Source: Filosporella fistucella (Eukaryota > Ascomycota > Leotiomycetes > Helotiales). Taken from it: a DNA stretch of 64,000 nucleotides. The notes beneath the pieces were generated by a model that saw nothing but the letters and a program-made list of their open reading frames with translations, searched no databases and was not told where the DNA came from. Where the stretch lies: contig JAQJZZ010000015.1 of assembly GCA_030077755.1 (NCBI GenBank), forward strand, positions 620,001 to 684,000. The letters are read 5' to 3'. The position numbers and the translations under genes are program-made. Shown here one piece after another: positions 1 to 12,743 of the stretch; positions within the stretch are counted from its first letter, which is position 1, and each line of letters starts with the position of its first letter.

Positions 1-2
1 AG

Positions 3-263
3 CCTCCAGACTGGAATGATGATATCCTTGAAGGCTTTGATACAGAAGACACGGCCACGTTCGCAACACCATTTGAGAATGGAAAACCTCAAGACCCATC
101 ATCTTATTTGTCTGCAGACTATACCCTTGATGGGCAGGTGCTTGATCATTTCTTCGAGGATACAGATTTTAATCAATTTCTTGAAGGTGATGTATCGATG
201 GCATCTTACGACTCGCGTGGCTCTGTCTCCGACAGTTGGATGACGTCCCCGAGCCGTTTTTGA
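3..263 (+). CDS. 3' end of an unrecognised acidic protein (partial)
   Basis: An open frame runs from the window edge (first full codon at base 3) to TGA at 261-263, giving the last 86 residues of a protein whose start lies outside the window. The tail is rich in Asp, Glu, Ser and Phe, with motifs such as EGFDTEDTATF and LDHFFEDTDFNQFLEGD, and ends in SWMTSPSRF. Acidic tails with spaced aromatic residues are common in fungal activators, but no DNA-binding domain is visible, so the function stays open. The frame and its biased composition make it likely to be coding. Further splicing near the stop cannot be excluded. Confidence 0.55.
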   Translation, partial: PPDWNDDILEGFDTEDTATFATPFENGKPQDPSSYLSADYTLDGQVLDHFFEDTDFNQFLEGDVSMASYDSRGSVSDSWMTSPSRF

Positions 264-1386
264 CGTGCTCAGTCCCGAGCTCCATTTTACCAGCAGGTGC
301 CCTTCACAGGGTCTTCGTGCAGGTTCTTTCCTATATACACTCATTTGCTCATGACAATTTCTTTATATGTATATTTCATTTAATCGTATCTGATGAGAAC
401 ACTACCACTATTACAGTGACATCTCATTTTTCTTCATCCTTCGACATGTCATACTTCCTTTGGATCTGAATGGAAATGTGCTGGAACATCGTGAGATCTT
501 TCCAGTACTTGTGAAGGGAAATATCGAAGGAGGGGGAAAAACTTCGAGACGAATGAAGTAACCTTTTCCAAGAGAGAGCGGAGTGATGTGATTCAAGGAG
601 GAATTATGGGGTGGGTGGATTTCCATCGAGAGGTCTCAACACCATATGGAAACATAATTAGAGAATTCAACATTCCACCAAAAACTCCTCCTCTCATATC
701 GCAGGCAAAAATTCAACAAATAAACACATCCTATTCCTCTTTAACATTTTATTCTCATATATACACTTACCACTCACAGATTCTACTGACACAGAACCCC
801 AGCACGAAACTCACAAGCTCACCATTAACGAACCACCCCTCCACAACGGCTCGGTCCCCAAAAACCCCCGAAAAACGGTTCTCCATCAATCCCGCAGCCG
901 GCGATTAGACCTCCCACAGATCTCAAATCTGCCAGAGACAAGAAGCTAAGACGTGTTCCCTTCGCACGGACGGCAGGTGACGTGCGCTAAGGGGAAGTTT
1001 AATGATGTTTGATGTTTGATGTTTCGCGGGAGTTGCTGAGATGGGATAGCCGAGTTTAGTAGTGGTAATGTGGAGAGGAAAGAAAACATGATGAAAAATA
1101 AAGTGAGTGAATAGTCGGCAAAGGGAGACTTCGTGTGAAAAGAATGGAATTAAGGGTATATACAAAATGAAAGCTACGAGTGAAAAAAATGGATATCCAG
1201 CGTCTGCACCATAATAATGCTCCGTCCTATCTGTAGTCTGAACTGTCTGTAACCCATTGCCTGCCCAGAACCAAAATGATCTTGTTCTTCATAATCCATA
1301 ACCCATACCTCATGACCCTCCCAAATCAAAACGGCTACCGAATAGAATTTCCCTCCCTCCATCTAGACCATATCTCAAAGCAGCCT
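264..1386. other. Intergenic stretch with one exon-like segment
   Basis: No complete gene was found. The only coding-looking piece is the exon-like frame at 780-949, listed separately. The rest is AT-rich with short frames only. Confidence 0.5.
780..949 (+). other. Possible orphan terminal exon
   Basis: A pyrimidine-rich tract ending in ACTCACAG at 772-779 resembles a 3' splice site. The frame entered after it stays open to TAA at 947-949 and encodes a hydrophilic segment with motifs HKLTINEPPLHNG and LDLPQISNLPE. No convincing donor or upstream exon was found between 264 and 779, although GGTCTC near 632 would keep the phase. It could be the last exon of an unrecognised small gene or chance. 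Confidence is low. Confidence 0.22.
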
Positions 1387-3476
1387 TTAAAACTTCTTCA
1401 TGTCCCCCACCTCCTCAAGCTCATACGTCCCCAAATCCGACGCCTGGAAAACAATCGCATGCGGCAAAAACTCGAACACCAAATCCTTTACTCCTCTTTC
1501 TTCCCCTTCAACTTCAATCTGCCCCTCATATGGATTCTCCAACATCCATCCGGCGCGCTCAAATCTTCTTTTAACACCCTTATTCAGGCCCACGAACCTC
1601 AACTCTACGTTCTCTCCTCCATACGCTCGGATATCATCTTTAAGCTGCTGGAACGCAAGCATTCCTGATGCATCCACGAAAGAAGTAGAAGATAGATCCA
1701 AGACCAAGACTCGGATGCGAGGCAGAAAAGTATCTGCAGAGTTAATATTTGCGGTCTTGCGAAGCGAAGCGATATGTTTATCCATGCGCACGTTCCAAGG
1801 ACGAGTGAGTTGCGCCATTGTATCGCTAGGGATACCTGATTGGAAGGTATATACTGTGTTTAAGATATGTCGTTTTATACGTTCTGCGTTTGTGAATATG
1901 ACGTCTGTTTCGAGAGTTATGACTTGGGTGCCGGCTGGGATACGATCGCCCTTGTGCCACCACGGTGGACTGAGGTTGTTGTATTGGTCTTCGAGATCGC
2001 TGCTTACGTTTGGTGTTGGGCGGGAGAACATGATGCGCATTAAGGTGTATCCTATCATGAAGACGATGGAGAGGCCGAGGCCGGTCATGGCGTCGTTGAG
2101 CATGGTGAAATTAAATGCGAGGATGAAGTGGATGAAATCGACGAAGGAGATGGTCCAGTATTTCCCGATGATGGCTTGAGGTGGCATTTTATCGACGATG
2201 GCGACGATGATGACCGCTGCGACGGTAGCTTGAGGTAAGTATTGGAAGATTCCACTTGCGGCGTACATGATGCCGAAGACGGTTACTGAGCTGAGGATCC
2301 CACCGAGAGGACTTCTTACTCCTGATACTGCGTTGACAGAGGCACGAGCCATATCTCCTCCTCCTACTGGAAGTGCACCAAACATAGATTTGAGCAAGTT
2401 GATGGCACCCACGGCGACCATTTCCTGGCTCTGATCGATCTTGTATTTGTGGTCCGTTCCGAACGCTTTCGCAAGTGCGATATGCTCAAGTGAGATACTC
2501 GCGAATAAGGCTAAGCTTGGAACGAAAAGACTCTGTACTAATTTCATGACTGGCATTGATGGTGATGGAATAGACGTCTTAATCGGTCCCAAATTGGCCC
2601 ATAGAGGTTGTTGAAGATCCTTATTGACAAAGTAGCTGACACCAGTGAAAGTCCCAAGAACGAAAAGATTCCTGCTCGTCGTAATCATCCCTAAGATTGG
2701 CATCCGTCGGCCCCATTTCTTTCCCACAAATTGTAGTATAGCCAGTATGAGTATAGACACTGCTCCAATACCAAAAGTCATCGGTTTCGTCTGACCTATC
2801 TGCTTGATGATTGCCGGCATCACAGCCATGAAGTCCGGTGGGATATCAGTAAGACCTAGAATGACGGGAAGCTGTAACGTGATGACAAAGAAAGAGCTTC
2901 CCATTACAACTGCTAAGGCCATTGGAATAGATATGAGATCGAAAATGAAGCCTAGATTGAGGATACCGAAAAGGAGAGCCCAGATACCAACGCTGAATGA
3001 GACAACTGCTGCAACCAGAGGGGCTGGGACTCTGAATTTTGCAAGGGAGAGAACGATCTTTCCAGTGAATATTGCTGATGAAAATGTAGGTCCGATGCTA
3101 ATATCTAATATCATGTCAGTTCTCGTTGCACCTATGCAGGGTTCGCAATCCTACCTCTTGACGTTCCCATCAACGCATATATAAACCCCGGCAGCCAGCT
3201 TGCAAGCAAGGCCGACTGAATTGGTACGCCAGCCAGTAGTGAATATGTCAAAGCTTGTGGTATAAGAAGCATTCCCGTCGACTGTCCTGCAATGATATCG
3301 CCCAGAAGCCATTTCGGAGAGTATGCTGGTATCCACTGAACAATTGGCACCTTGTTGGTGAAGTATCGACCCGCGCCTGCACGGATTCCTCTCGCTCCTA
3401 GCACCACACCTTTCCCAAGTCGAGTGAAGTTGGCGTCATTCTTGACCTTGTCGACAATCTTCGCACCGTAACCCAT
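1387..3476 (-). CDS. SulP-family anion (sulfate-type) transporter with STAS domain
   Basis: The predicted product has 679 residues in two exons (3476-3155 and 3104-1387). The 50 bp intron (3105-3154) starts GTAGGA, has a CTGAC branch site and ends TTAG. Splicing restores the family motif GTSRDISIGP. The N-terminal half is a multi-pass membrane region: PQALTYSLLAGVP in the first helices and the conserved GGGDMARASVNAVSGVRSPL later. The C-terminal third is a cytosolic STAS domain with the core RVLVLDLSSTSFVDASGM. SulP proteins move sulfate or related anions; the substrate cannot be read from sequence. Length and domain order fit the family. The start ATG at 3476 leaves a short basic N-terminus before the first helix. 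Confidence 0.9.
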
Positions 3477-5133
3477 CCTGAAGGTGTGTGAGGGTGTCTC
3501 CGACCAATGTCTTAGCCTCTTCGAAAGGAAAATTCAAATGAACGTTAAGACTAGTAGATGTTGAACATTGATGTCGTTGAAATGGATGTAGGGAGGAAAC
3601 CTATATAAAGGAGCTAAAGGAGCTGAGCCAAGAATTGAATACCTTCAGGCATCTGATGTTAAATGTCAGAGAAGTCAACAGTGAATCTGACCACGAGTCA
3701 CATTGAGTTTCAATGTAACTTTGACCTCAGCCCCAAATTGATCACCATCCACGAAGCAGATCGTACTGTACCATTCGGAACTTTATATGATCCAGGATAT
3801 CAAGTGCGGCATTTCCCATTGCACCTGTCTTCAGCCACACGGATCAACCGTGAAAATCGTATATACCCCACTAGAAGTCCAAAAGCGTGCATGAAACGCG
3901 AATATAAGCTTTAGGAAGATCGACTTTGTTTGGTACAGGGATGTCAATTTTGAATGCGAGTTCGGACTCGCACTCGGGAAAATGAATGTTGTGAAGAGCC
4001 AGTTAGAGGTGATACAGTGTGCACAGCCAGACTACTAGTTCTGGTTTCAAATGTCTAGCGACTAATCGTACCCAACAAGAAATGATAAATAATGGGATAG
4101 ATTCATCCAAAGATCTGGTGACGATTGTGATATTAAGAAGCAGATGCTGGAATGAAACAGTTCCGAAAGCTCGGCTTGAGATCTTGATGGCAGCACGAAA
4201 CGTTTTTAATTTGATACAGTTCCTATATAGCGCACGGCGTATGAACCACAAAGCAAAAGTCGATATGAATTGAATGGATGGAGTTAAAGTAATTGTAGCT
4301 TTACGCGCGTATTAGACAGATGTTGACCGATTTCGAGAGAAAAGTTTTCCTATTTGCTTGTCGCTCACATGAGCCCGGAGGTTTCAGTAACAAGACCATA
4401 GAACGTGCCTCTCGACGCCAAATCAACTTAGATCTCCAGTCAAAGCCAAAGAAAACAGTCTACGATCTGGAGCCTCCTTGGTCCTCTGATGATTGAGATA
4501 GATTAAAAAGAGCATTCACTACAACTTCCTCAATAAGTCTAGACCTGGCGATGGGTGGCCATTCCAGTAACCTATATCATGAAAGCGGTTCACTTCTGGA
4601 TATGAAGGTGCGATGAGTTCCCACAAACTTCAGGGTGAGAGCAACACGGCTGCACGAGCCAGGAACCTGCCTACAAAGTACAATATGACGAAGGCTGTTC
4701 ATTAAGTGTATCGCCTGTACGGCTCAGATATGATATCAAGTATATCAGCGAAACTCCACATCTCCCGCAGTACTGACCAAAGATGATCTGTACGTAACGA
4801 CCTTCCATATCATGTTTTCGCTACTCCGATCCCCTTTAAAACACTCCGTGACATCGATACTGGCAAGGCACTTAGGAGTACATCAACATCTTGGCATGGC
4901 GCTGGGAAAGATTGCCTCTCAAACAACCCCGAATACCACAAATGTTCATCTTGAGGGTGGCCATTCAAAGCCCTGATGGCATTGAGATGCTCGTTGAATA
5001 CAACTCCACAATAGGCAATTCCATACGATGGGAATCTCCGATAGGAATTCATGGAGTGCGGGCCGAAGAGCTCGCGGGTGTTATTGGCGGGAAGCCCGAC
5101 GAAATAATTTGGTGCAAAAACTATCAAGAGGAT
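3477..5133. other. Intergenic stretch, no gene seen
   Basis: Only short unsupported frames occur. A minus-strand open frame at 4810-5127 lies directly downstream of the DUF6590 gene but matches no family I recognise and starts without ATG, so it is not called. Confidence 0.55.
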
Positions 5134-7053
5134 TCACCTCCGTCTCCACGGTATCCAGCTATTGTAACCGGTATTAGGTCCAGAGGGTGCTGCCGTACTG
5201 GATGTGGGCGGTGCATAATCGCCTGTGGGCTGATTGACGCTTGAGATTTGGTATCCCGGCTTGTAATTGTAACTATTCACATTACTACTCGTCGACGTGG
5301 GAGAAAAAGCTTGATTGTACGTGTGTGATGGCTGAAAGGTTTGGGCAAATTGATACCCATAGCCGGTCATGGGATAGCCGGCCACGGGAGTAGAAGCTGG
5401 ACCTTCGTTGGTATCTGTGGCAGCTGATGAAGATGTCTGCCGTTCTGATGTCTTTCGTTGTTCCTGCTGATAGATATTTGAAGAATCATATTCTGCACCC
5501 CCCTCCGCATCGGTCCCGGAATCCGCTGAACTTACAGGTGGGTTGACAGCATCGTAATCCCTGAGCATTTGTCGCAAAGACTTCGGCGTTACCTGCCCAA
5601 TGCGGCAGATCTTGACATTGTGTTCTATTGTATATATTTTTCCGTAGTTGAGCCGCGACATGGAATCAATTTTTTCCTTCCCGATATCAAGGTTTATTGC
5701 AATAGGTTTCCGAAAGAGACCTCTTGAAACTTCCCCAGACAAAGGTTCCTCGCGAATTCCTGAGTACATCTGGGCATGTTCCTCTGGATTTACACCCGGT
5801 TTCATCACTCCTCTGCGGCCATATGTATGAATTGCGAGGCATGTAGAGTACCCTTTACCATTCTTTGTCCTCAAAATCACAAATCTTCGAATCTTTGTAA
5901 AAGCAGAAGGCGTAACTTCTTCATCAGAAAGGTCACTTGAGGAGTCGTCACCCTTTGACACACTCATCCCAGTAGATAATCTACCGCTTGGTTCTGACCA
6001 GAGAGTCTTGAAAATCATTCCAGGAATAAAAGATTTGGAGGGAAGCTTTTTGTAGCCTGCAAAGAGTTCGTTTTTTGCAAGACTGTCACTGCCGGTGTTG
6101 TGTTTGGTAACCCGTGTGACCTTTGTATTGTGAGACTTTTGGTATGGGGTGCTGTTTGCCGATGATATTTGAGGAGAGTAAGAAGGTTTTGCGTAAGACA
6201 TGGAACCGCTGGAGTGTCCGTAAATTTGGGGATTTTGAGCAAGCGAAGTTGTGATATCAGGCCCATCATATGTGGAATTCGAGTAACTCTGCTGTGCTGA
6301 CGTTGAAAACAAGCTGAAACTTTGGTATGAGGCTGCTGTCATAGTTGCTGCTTGATGGCTCTCCCCCATGTGCCTCTCAAGATCCTGCTTTGAAGCAAAT
6401 CCGTTCGGATACCCCCGTGAACAACCAAAATGTTCGCATTGATACGGCCCATGCCATTTTTTGTTGTGTGCTCTCAAGCCGTCCGAATTCGCCCAAGTTT
6501 GGACTCCCGCTGGGCAACCCTCGCTTTTGCATCTGAAAGATCTCTCTGCATTGTTGGCATGTACAGTTTGGTAGTGACGATCCCGGTCCGAGGTTTTCTT
6601 GAACTTTTTGCCGCAACCTGGAAATGAGCAGGAGGTATCATCGCGCAATGTATTATAAGAAGTTCTGGGAGGCGACCATATATCATCATTCTGGTATGTC
6701 AGAGACGAAGTAGATGGCGCGTATATATCTTCGGCCACTTCATCTCCACCACCTACTCCTCTAGAATTAGAATAGTTCGATTCGAGGGTAGCTTATGATA
6801 TGTTAGATATACCTATAGCCACGGGTAATCATGTGTCTCACAAACCTGGTTCGTATTGGGAGCTTGAAATTGGCATGCGAGGTGTCGTTGCTCTATCCCT
6901 TGTGATCTCGTTCTCCTGAGCGTAACCCCATTCCCAATCATCTCCAACTTGCCGATAGCGTTCGAAGCAATTCCATTTTTCGGACCACCGCCACTCTGAC
7001 CATGATGAGAATTCTCCCTCTCGAACTGCACTCTTCCCTTTGCGACTGGACAT
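5134..7053 (-). CDS. C2H2 zinc-finger protein with DUF6590 domain
   Basis: Two exons (7053-6846 and 6791-5134) join across a 54 bp intron (6792-6845: GTTTGT donor, TCTAACAT branch, ATAAG acceptor) to give 621 residues. The start is ATG at 7053; the long exon alone has no ATG at its 5' end, so the first exon is needed. Exon 1 has a Trp-rich SSWSEWRWSEKW segment. Three C2H2-like fingers follow at about residues 124-147, 157-183 and 188-215 (CSFPGCGKKF...H, CKSEGCPAGV...H, CEHFGCSRGY...H). A DUF6590 domain follows at about 315-475, marked by GVMKPGVNPEEHAQMY and MSRLNYGKIYTIEHNVK. The last 120 residues are Ser/Thr/Tyr-rich and low in complexity. DUF6590 is a fungal domain of unknown function. 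DNA or RNA binding is likely but unproven. Confidence 0.85.
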
Positions 7054-7981
7054 TCTTGTAGGCGATGCCGGTGGACTAACCGATGTGGTCTGCTTCACCA
7101 AAAAGTTGACAACCCCTCTGTTGCATGTTGCAATAGAAGCAGCAAATCTGCGGACGGCATATCAGCATACAGGGTCAAGCATTCCATACATACGTGCAGA
7201 GAAAACCAGAAAATTAGAAGATCAGAAATCTTTGTCTGAATCGAAGACCTTGGTGAGAAGTCTAGCTGGACCTGGTGACGTTGCCGTGCAAGGTTGAGGC
7301 TTTTGACATGTTTAGGTAGAAAAGCCGATTCTCGGATATAGGTAGTCCCGATTCCGGTCCATCACCATCATATCGGGACCTAAATCTTGGCTTCCCTATG
7401 TACACTACTACCCTAAATAGAATTCTTGGCTGTAAAAGCCGAAGCCTCGAATCTGTCATTGGTGCAGTAGTTATGCTTCTACTACATTTTAGACAATACA
7501 GCGCAGAGATAAACGTGCCATGGTAATAAACAGCCTCTCCATATGTAAGTATACAATAGTTGTAATTTAAAGCGTATGATCTTCATTCCAGATCACGGTC
7601 AGGCGTAATTCATTCACAATTAGACCTACAGTAGCTAGTCATGCTTTGTAGCAGCGTGACACTGCCTACGAGATAATCAACAAGCTGAAATGACCAACCT
7701 AGCCATCAATACTTTTCCAGTGACAACGAAATATGACCAACTAAAAGTCTCCACATAGCCAGAGAGCCTCATGGTTTGACCGGGGGTGAGATGATCAGCT
7801 TTACAGATTTACAGCTTTACAGCCTTCTGGCCTCCCCTCTACGTTCGCACCTCATTTTCGGCAGCGACTGTCATACTGCACTTGTCGTGGTCGCGGGACC
7901 AGGGAAACCGATCGGGATTCCTGCCCCGTTTTGAGGATAGAGCATCTAGACACAGTAACCGTCTTGAACAACCAACCCGCG
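7054..7981. other. Intergenic stretch, no gene seen
   Basis: This separates the DUF6590 gene from the broken plus-strand gene starting near 7982. A short direct repeat (tttacag/tttacagc around 7800-7825) is the only pattern noted. Confidence 0.5.
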
Positions 7982-9837
7982 ATGACTAGACGAGCCATGG
8001 AGGACGTGGGCAGCTACGACTGGATCGATCCGCACCTTGTTTGCTTCAAGACACTGGACGGCCTCACATATCCACACCACCAACCACGAGTGGCTTTTTC
8101 CAAGCTTTAAGAGAACCTATAGAAACCGGGCCGCTGCGAGCCTGTCAACAACCACTCCAGTTAGGATCCCAATCATCGTGAAGACCGCCGATATGTCTGC
8201 CAGCAAGCTCCTCGCTACTCTGGTGTATTGATATGCCCCAGACAGCACGCAGGGAGATTTATATCTTCTATCATGAAGGCCTCATCTCTGTATCCTTCCT
8301 GTACCTCCAACACTTTATTCTTCGGCATGTCGGCATAAAATTGCTGCTGCAGAGCTAGAGAACCATCAGTTGGCATATCAGTTCCGCCGAACTCTTGACC
8401 TCCCCGACGACATGTCAAGAAAGATCCAGAAATCTCGGACCTGTACGTTTCACTTGGAATCAAGGCACAAGGTTAGCAGTCTCGGGGTTTTGAAGAGTGT
8501 CCAGCTGATGACTCAGTGCAATCGCGATCCTACAACCGGAGAATGTCAAGCTTCAAGGAGGTACAACATGGAAGTCAAGCTCCAAGGCACACCAACCCCT
8601 GAAGTGGATACAACTATCGAATCAGGTAGGCAAATCACACTATGCGGCAAGCTAATACTGACCTCTGTGAAGTCGTGTGTCATACACTCTATAACGGGTT
8701 GGACAAAAGCAGACCGTTCCCGTTGGGGGATTCAGGACATGGCCTGGGCGACAGTTGCATTATTTGTGGACCTGATGTAGATATTCGAATGTCACCGCCT
8801 CACGAGTTTGGACTATCCGCTCATACAGCCAAGCCTCCTATTGAAGCTGTCAAGACTCTGCGAGTCACAATTACTGTCCAGGGCCAACTACAAGCAGTCA
8901 ATACTGTTGATACTCAGAGCCTAGCAAACTCTGATTCCGGAGCTGGTGAAAATTGGCTGGACGCCATAATTGGACGTACTTTTGTGCGACAATTGAATGG
9001 AACAGATCCCCACTCTTCTGGGTATATCTCTGAAGCACTTCTTATCGGCGGTATACTGAAGCTTCTGTGCTCTGTCGTCTTTAATAAGTCAGTCATTCAT
9101 ACGAAAATGGTTACTCATAAACGTGAGGATCATTCCAATTCGGAGAATCTCGCTATTGGCTTCCAAATGTTGTTACTTCGCAGGCTATGCTACCACCTAC
9201 ACGAATTTCTTGGAGTAGTTCGATCAACGGATTTTGGAAAAGGATACTCTATTCGTACCAGAAGCATTTATGCAGCATGTGGAATATACAGATCTGAGAT
9301 ATCATTTTTTCGCAAGAGTCTCCGAAACGGCTTTCTTTCAACCCGTAGCAGTGTATGTTGGCCTAACGTTCCCCTCCCCTCACAGACTAATGGGTCATTT
9401 AGTTGCCCCTGGATCCGAGAAAGATCTTGCTAGGCTGGCTTGAATCGCTTGAGAAAGAGATTGACCACTACCTGCACCAGGGCTGTGGTATATACGCTGA
9501 CTGGCAGAATGCCATAGGTGGTTCAAAAAAGCGTACACGCCGCAAGAACGAAATCATTACCGTCAGTCTGCACCTGCAGCAGACTGTATTCTGTCCGCCT
9601 CCTCGTGAATCCAGGCATCTCGGTCTTGCTCCATGGGGAGACGGCGATTTATGTCTATTGTCCCGGCCTGCCTCTCCTGCATTGGCAATTTGGGACCCGC
9701 GTTTGTGTGCTATTGAGGATCCTATGCAACTTCCTTCTCACGTTTGTCACCCACTCCCGGATATTATCGGGACATGGGCAGAAACCTCTGAGATTACCAG
9801 ACGGGACGCTTATGAGGATGTGGAATTTATGGAGTAG
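7982..9837 (+). pseudogene. Broken, unrecognised multi-exon gene
   Basis: Coding-like sequence jumps between frames. An ATG frame at 7982-8110 (MEDVGSYDWIDPHLVCFK) gives way to a second (VRIPIIVKTADMSASKLLAT, to 8231), a third (REIYIFYHEGLISVSFLYLQ, 8234-8357) and a fourth (LENHQLAYQFRRTLDLPDDM, from about 8350). Each junction needs a one-base shift and has no room for an intron. Two good introns then follow: 8472-8516 (45 bp) and 8626-8672 (47 bp, CTAATACTGAC branch). The second joins smoothly into a long frame from 8673 to about 9170 (IRMSPPHEFGLSAHTAKPP). Further shifts lead to a final frame ending at TAG 9835-9837. I do not recognise the family. The intact introns suggest a once-functional gene that is now a pseudogene, unless the assembly has errors. 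Confidence 0.45.
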
Positions 9838-12743
9838 AATTCCGCGTCCTCTAAGGTCCACCCCCTTCCCTTCTTTTATTGTATCTCATTGTTGATTTCT
9901 TGGGGATAATATGCCACTGCTTGATACTTCAACTTTTGATAGAAGTCTCCTCCCGAGATGAGAAGTTCAATCTAACATCGTACAGCTTTGGGTATGTGGC
10001 AGCAGGGATTCTTTTTTCTTGGGAAATTGTTTTTGGGAAAGTTGACAGAATTTCCTTAGCTATCTTCGGGTTAGCAACCATTGAAACAGTACAGCAGCTA
10101 TCAGAGCTCGCCACTCCACTCAAATACAGATTATAACCCTCGAGAGGTTTTACTATGACCATTTCGATGCATCTTTTCCACACATAACGGTACATTTTTT
10201 TCAGGTCGCCCGCTTCTAACAGCACATAAGGTTTGATGCAGGCCAATCACTTCACGGCCCTGCTTTATTCTCCCATAATCCTCTCATCTTTCAAGTTTGT
10301 TATCTCTTGATGATGATAGCCAACGGACAAACTCGCATGCCAAACCTAGTTCCGACCATATCAATCTTCTCCCTCCGCCCTCAGTCTCCTCCAGAATCCA
10401 TTTTATTTTCTGAGATCAGCACCAACGGGTCCTCGACTCCCTGAATTACATCGTTTCCATAAGGAAATACAATCGTTGTCATTGTTTCATGAATTCCAAG
10501 TCCAGATTTTCGTTACAGCAATTCTCTATTGCCAAATAAAACTTCAATAACAAGTATGCTTGATCTTCTTCTTTAACGCTGTTAGATACTTTGTAGTGTT
10601 CCCCTTGGGTATGTGTGGGCCTTTTTATAGTGTTAAGCTCGCTAGGGAGGTACCTAAAACCCACAATAGGTACCGATTGACGACAGTGTAATGCTCAATT
10701 GTTATTGTTAAATGTAATTCTATTCATCCCATTTAATCTATCTATCGACATGTGTTTCATGAAATTCTCGATTGAGTATTTCCACAATCCCTTCTACATC
10801 AACGATTCTTTGTTCGAATGGATATCAATACTCTACGAAGTATACGAGTGTATTGAGAAGGAGAAATGGCGGATATAGTGATCAGACCGCTACGAACTGC
10901 GATATGATGGGCTTGTAGCCTGTAATTTGTCAGCTTTTGGAAGGGTTAAGTATAGGTAGGGAAGCCTGTATTCGGAACGATGTGCCCCTGAAGCGAACTG
11001 TTTTGTAGCCAGGTTTCAGGGCAGGAAGCCTGTAGGGAAAGCGATGTCACGCTGGAATATTCCGTTTCTGACACTGTTCTCGGACAATGAAGGGAAGAAG
11101 CGGCATCAAGGAATCAAGGACAACGATTTCCTGGAAATTTCCCATTAGGAGCCTGTACAGCTGAGCCGGAGGGCCGCCGGCGATAGAATGACGATAAGCA
11201 AGTGCCATATGCTGACAGGTGCTTCAAACCTGATAACGGTGCGTAGATAGGAAGAGGAGGGGCCGACGACCTCTGTCTTGCGCGCTACGGGGTCCTTGGG
11301 ATGAAGCATATCCTGTATCTCGCGCACGGCCACCCAACGACTATGCTATTTGCATGTATTGTGAAGTTCCGTGAGTTTATTCCAGATTGCTAGGATTTGG
11401 TAGAAGCTTTCATTTGTCTTCTCGTGCGATCCTAGGAGTAAGGATATCCCACCGTGTTTTGACGCTTCGAAAAGCCATATTACCGCTCAGTTATGGATCG
11501 ATCCTGTATAATCATTCCCAAATTTCGAATGGGAATATGCCGCTTGCCTTGTTGTATGATCTCAGCTCCCGGAGAAGATATCTCCCTGCTGCTCAACGGA
11601 CCCATACTGCCACTCACTCGTCGTACGATCCCATACCGATCATTCCCAATCGCCGGGACAGAATTCGTATTCGATCATCTACATGAGCTCCATAATCCGG
11701 TGCCATGTCCACATATCAGTCGATCCCGGAGCGATCATTCCTGCAGAACACAAACAAACGTCGGTACTGAAGGAAGTCTAGTCCTGCTGACCAGGCCAAA
11801 CGTTGGGCCTTAATTATGCTGGAAGTGTCTTGAATGGCCAGCTCGTATGGTAGACTAGTTGATCGGGCTGCAACGAAGAAGAATGGGCTTTCAGCCCTTC
11901 GGTATGGCTACTAGGCTGCCTTGTTTGCCGAGATCCTCCGCATACTGGTGGAGTGGAGAATATATGTGACATTTCGGAATGCAGTGAAAGCGATTCTAAT
12001 AACCTCTCTTTTCCCAGATGTTCTCCAGATCTGTAGTCTGATCGTGGAATTATGTATCGTGGTTTATTGAGATCGGATGAACGATGATCGACGATGGCGG
12101 GGTATTTCTACGGAGATGGGGAAGATATCAATTATATTGGGATTCACTGCACTTTGGAGCTCCCTTGGAGAGTTAGGAAGGAAATGAATATCTAGAATCA
12201 AGACGAAGGAGACATCCGTATTTTCAGTATTGATCAAAAGCGCATTCCACAATTTGATGTGCTTCTTGACCCCACTATCGCTCTGACAGCGGGGCTAATG
12301 CTCGTCCTAGCTGGGGTAATTCTCACAGGGTCCCGCGTTTGAGCTTATCATTGGTTTGCGTCTACTGTTAATGGGAACGTACATACACCACAGCTGCAAC
12401 CACTGTATGATTTCTCAATTGATCTTTACAATTTTTTTCGGCGTAGATTAGACAACATGAAACAGTTGCAGAACGGTTCTAGCCCAAAAGCCATGAGGCT
12501 CTTGATGGCACCTACAAGAACCCACAAAACGACGAAAGAGACAATTCCTCGCAAACCTTCGACGCCGTAAAACGTCACATATAACATCGACAACACTCAA
12601 CTCGAGGCGGTAAGAAGCACCGGCTAGCTGCACCTATCCGCGGACTTGTCATATCGAGCTTCCACGCTGTATGCTTCGTTTTCTTTGTGTATCACAACTT
12701 GGCACATACTGACACACGCTGTGCAGAACCAGATTACGTCGCA
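9838..12743. other. Gene-poor stretch of about 2.9 kb
   Basis: No frame has family motifs or convincing splice context. Short open frames on both strands (for example 11387-11813 plus, 12448-12633 minus) look like noise. A possible acceptor at about 12728 (TACTGACACACGCTGTGCAG) could belong to an unseen upstream exon of the next gene. Confidence 0.5.

Noticed and set aside
1400..2179. Long plus-strand frame of 259 codons
   Set aside because: Antisense shadow of the SulP transporter coding strand.
4810..5127. Minus-strand open frame just downstream of the C2H2/DUF6590 gene
   Set aside because: No ATG start, no recognised motif and no splice signal linking it to the gene.
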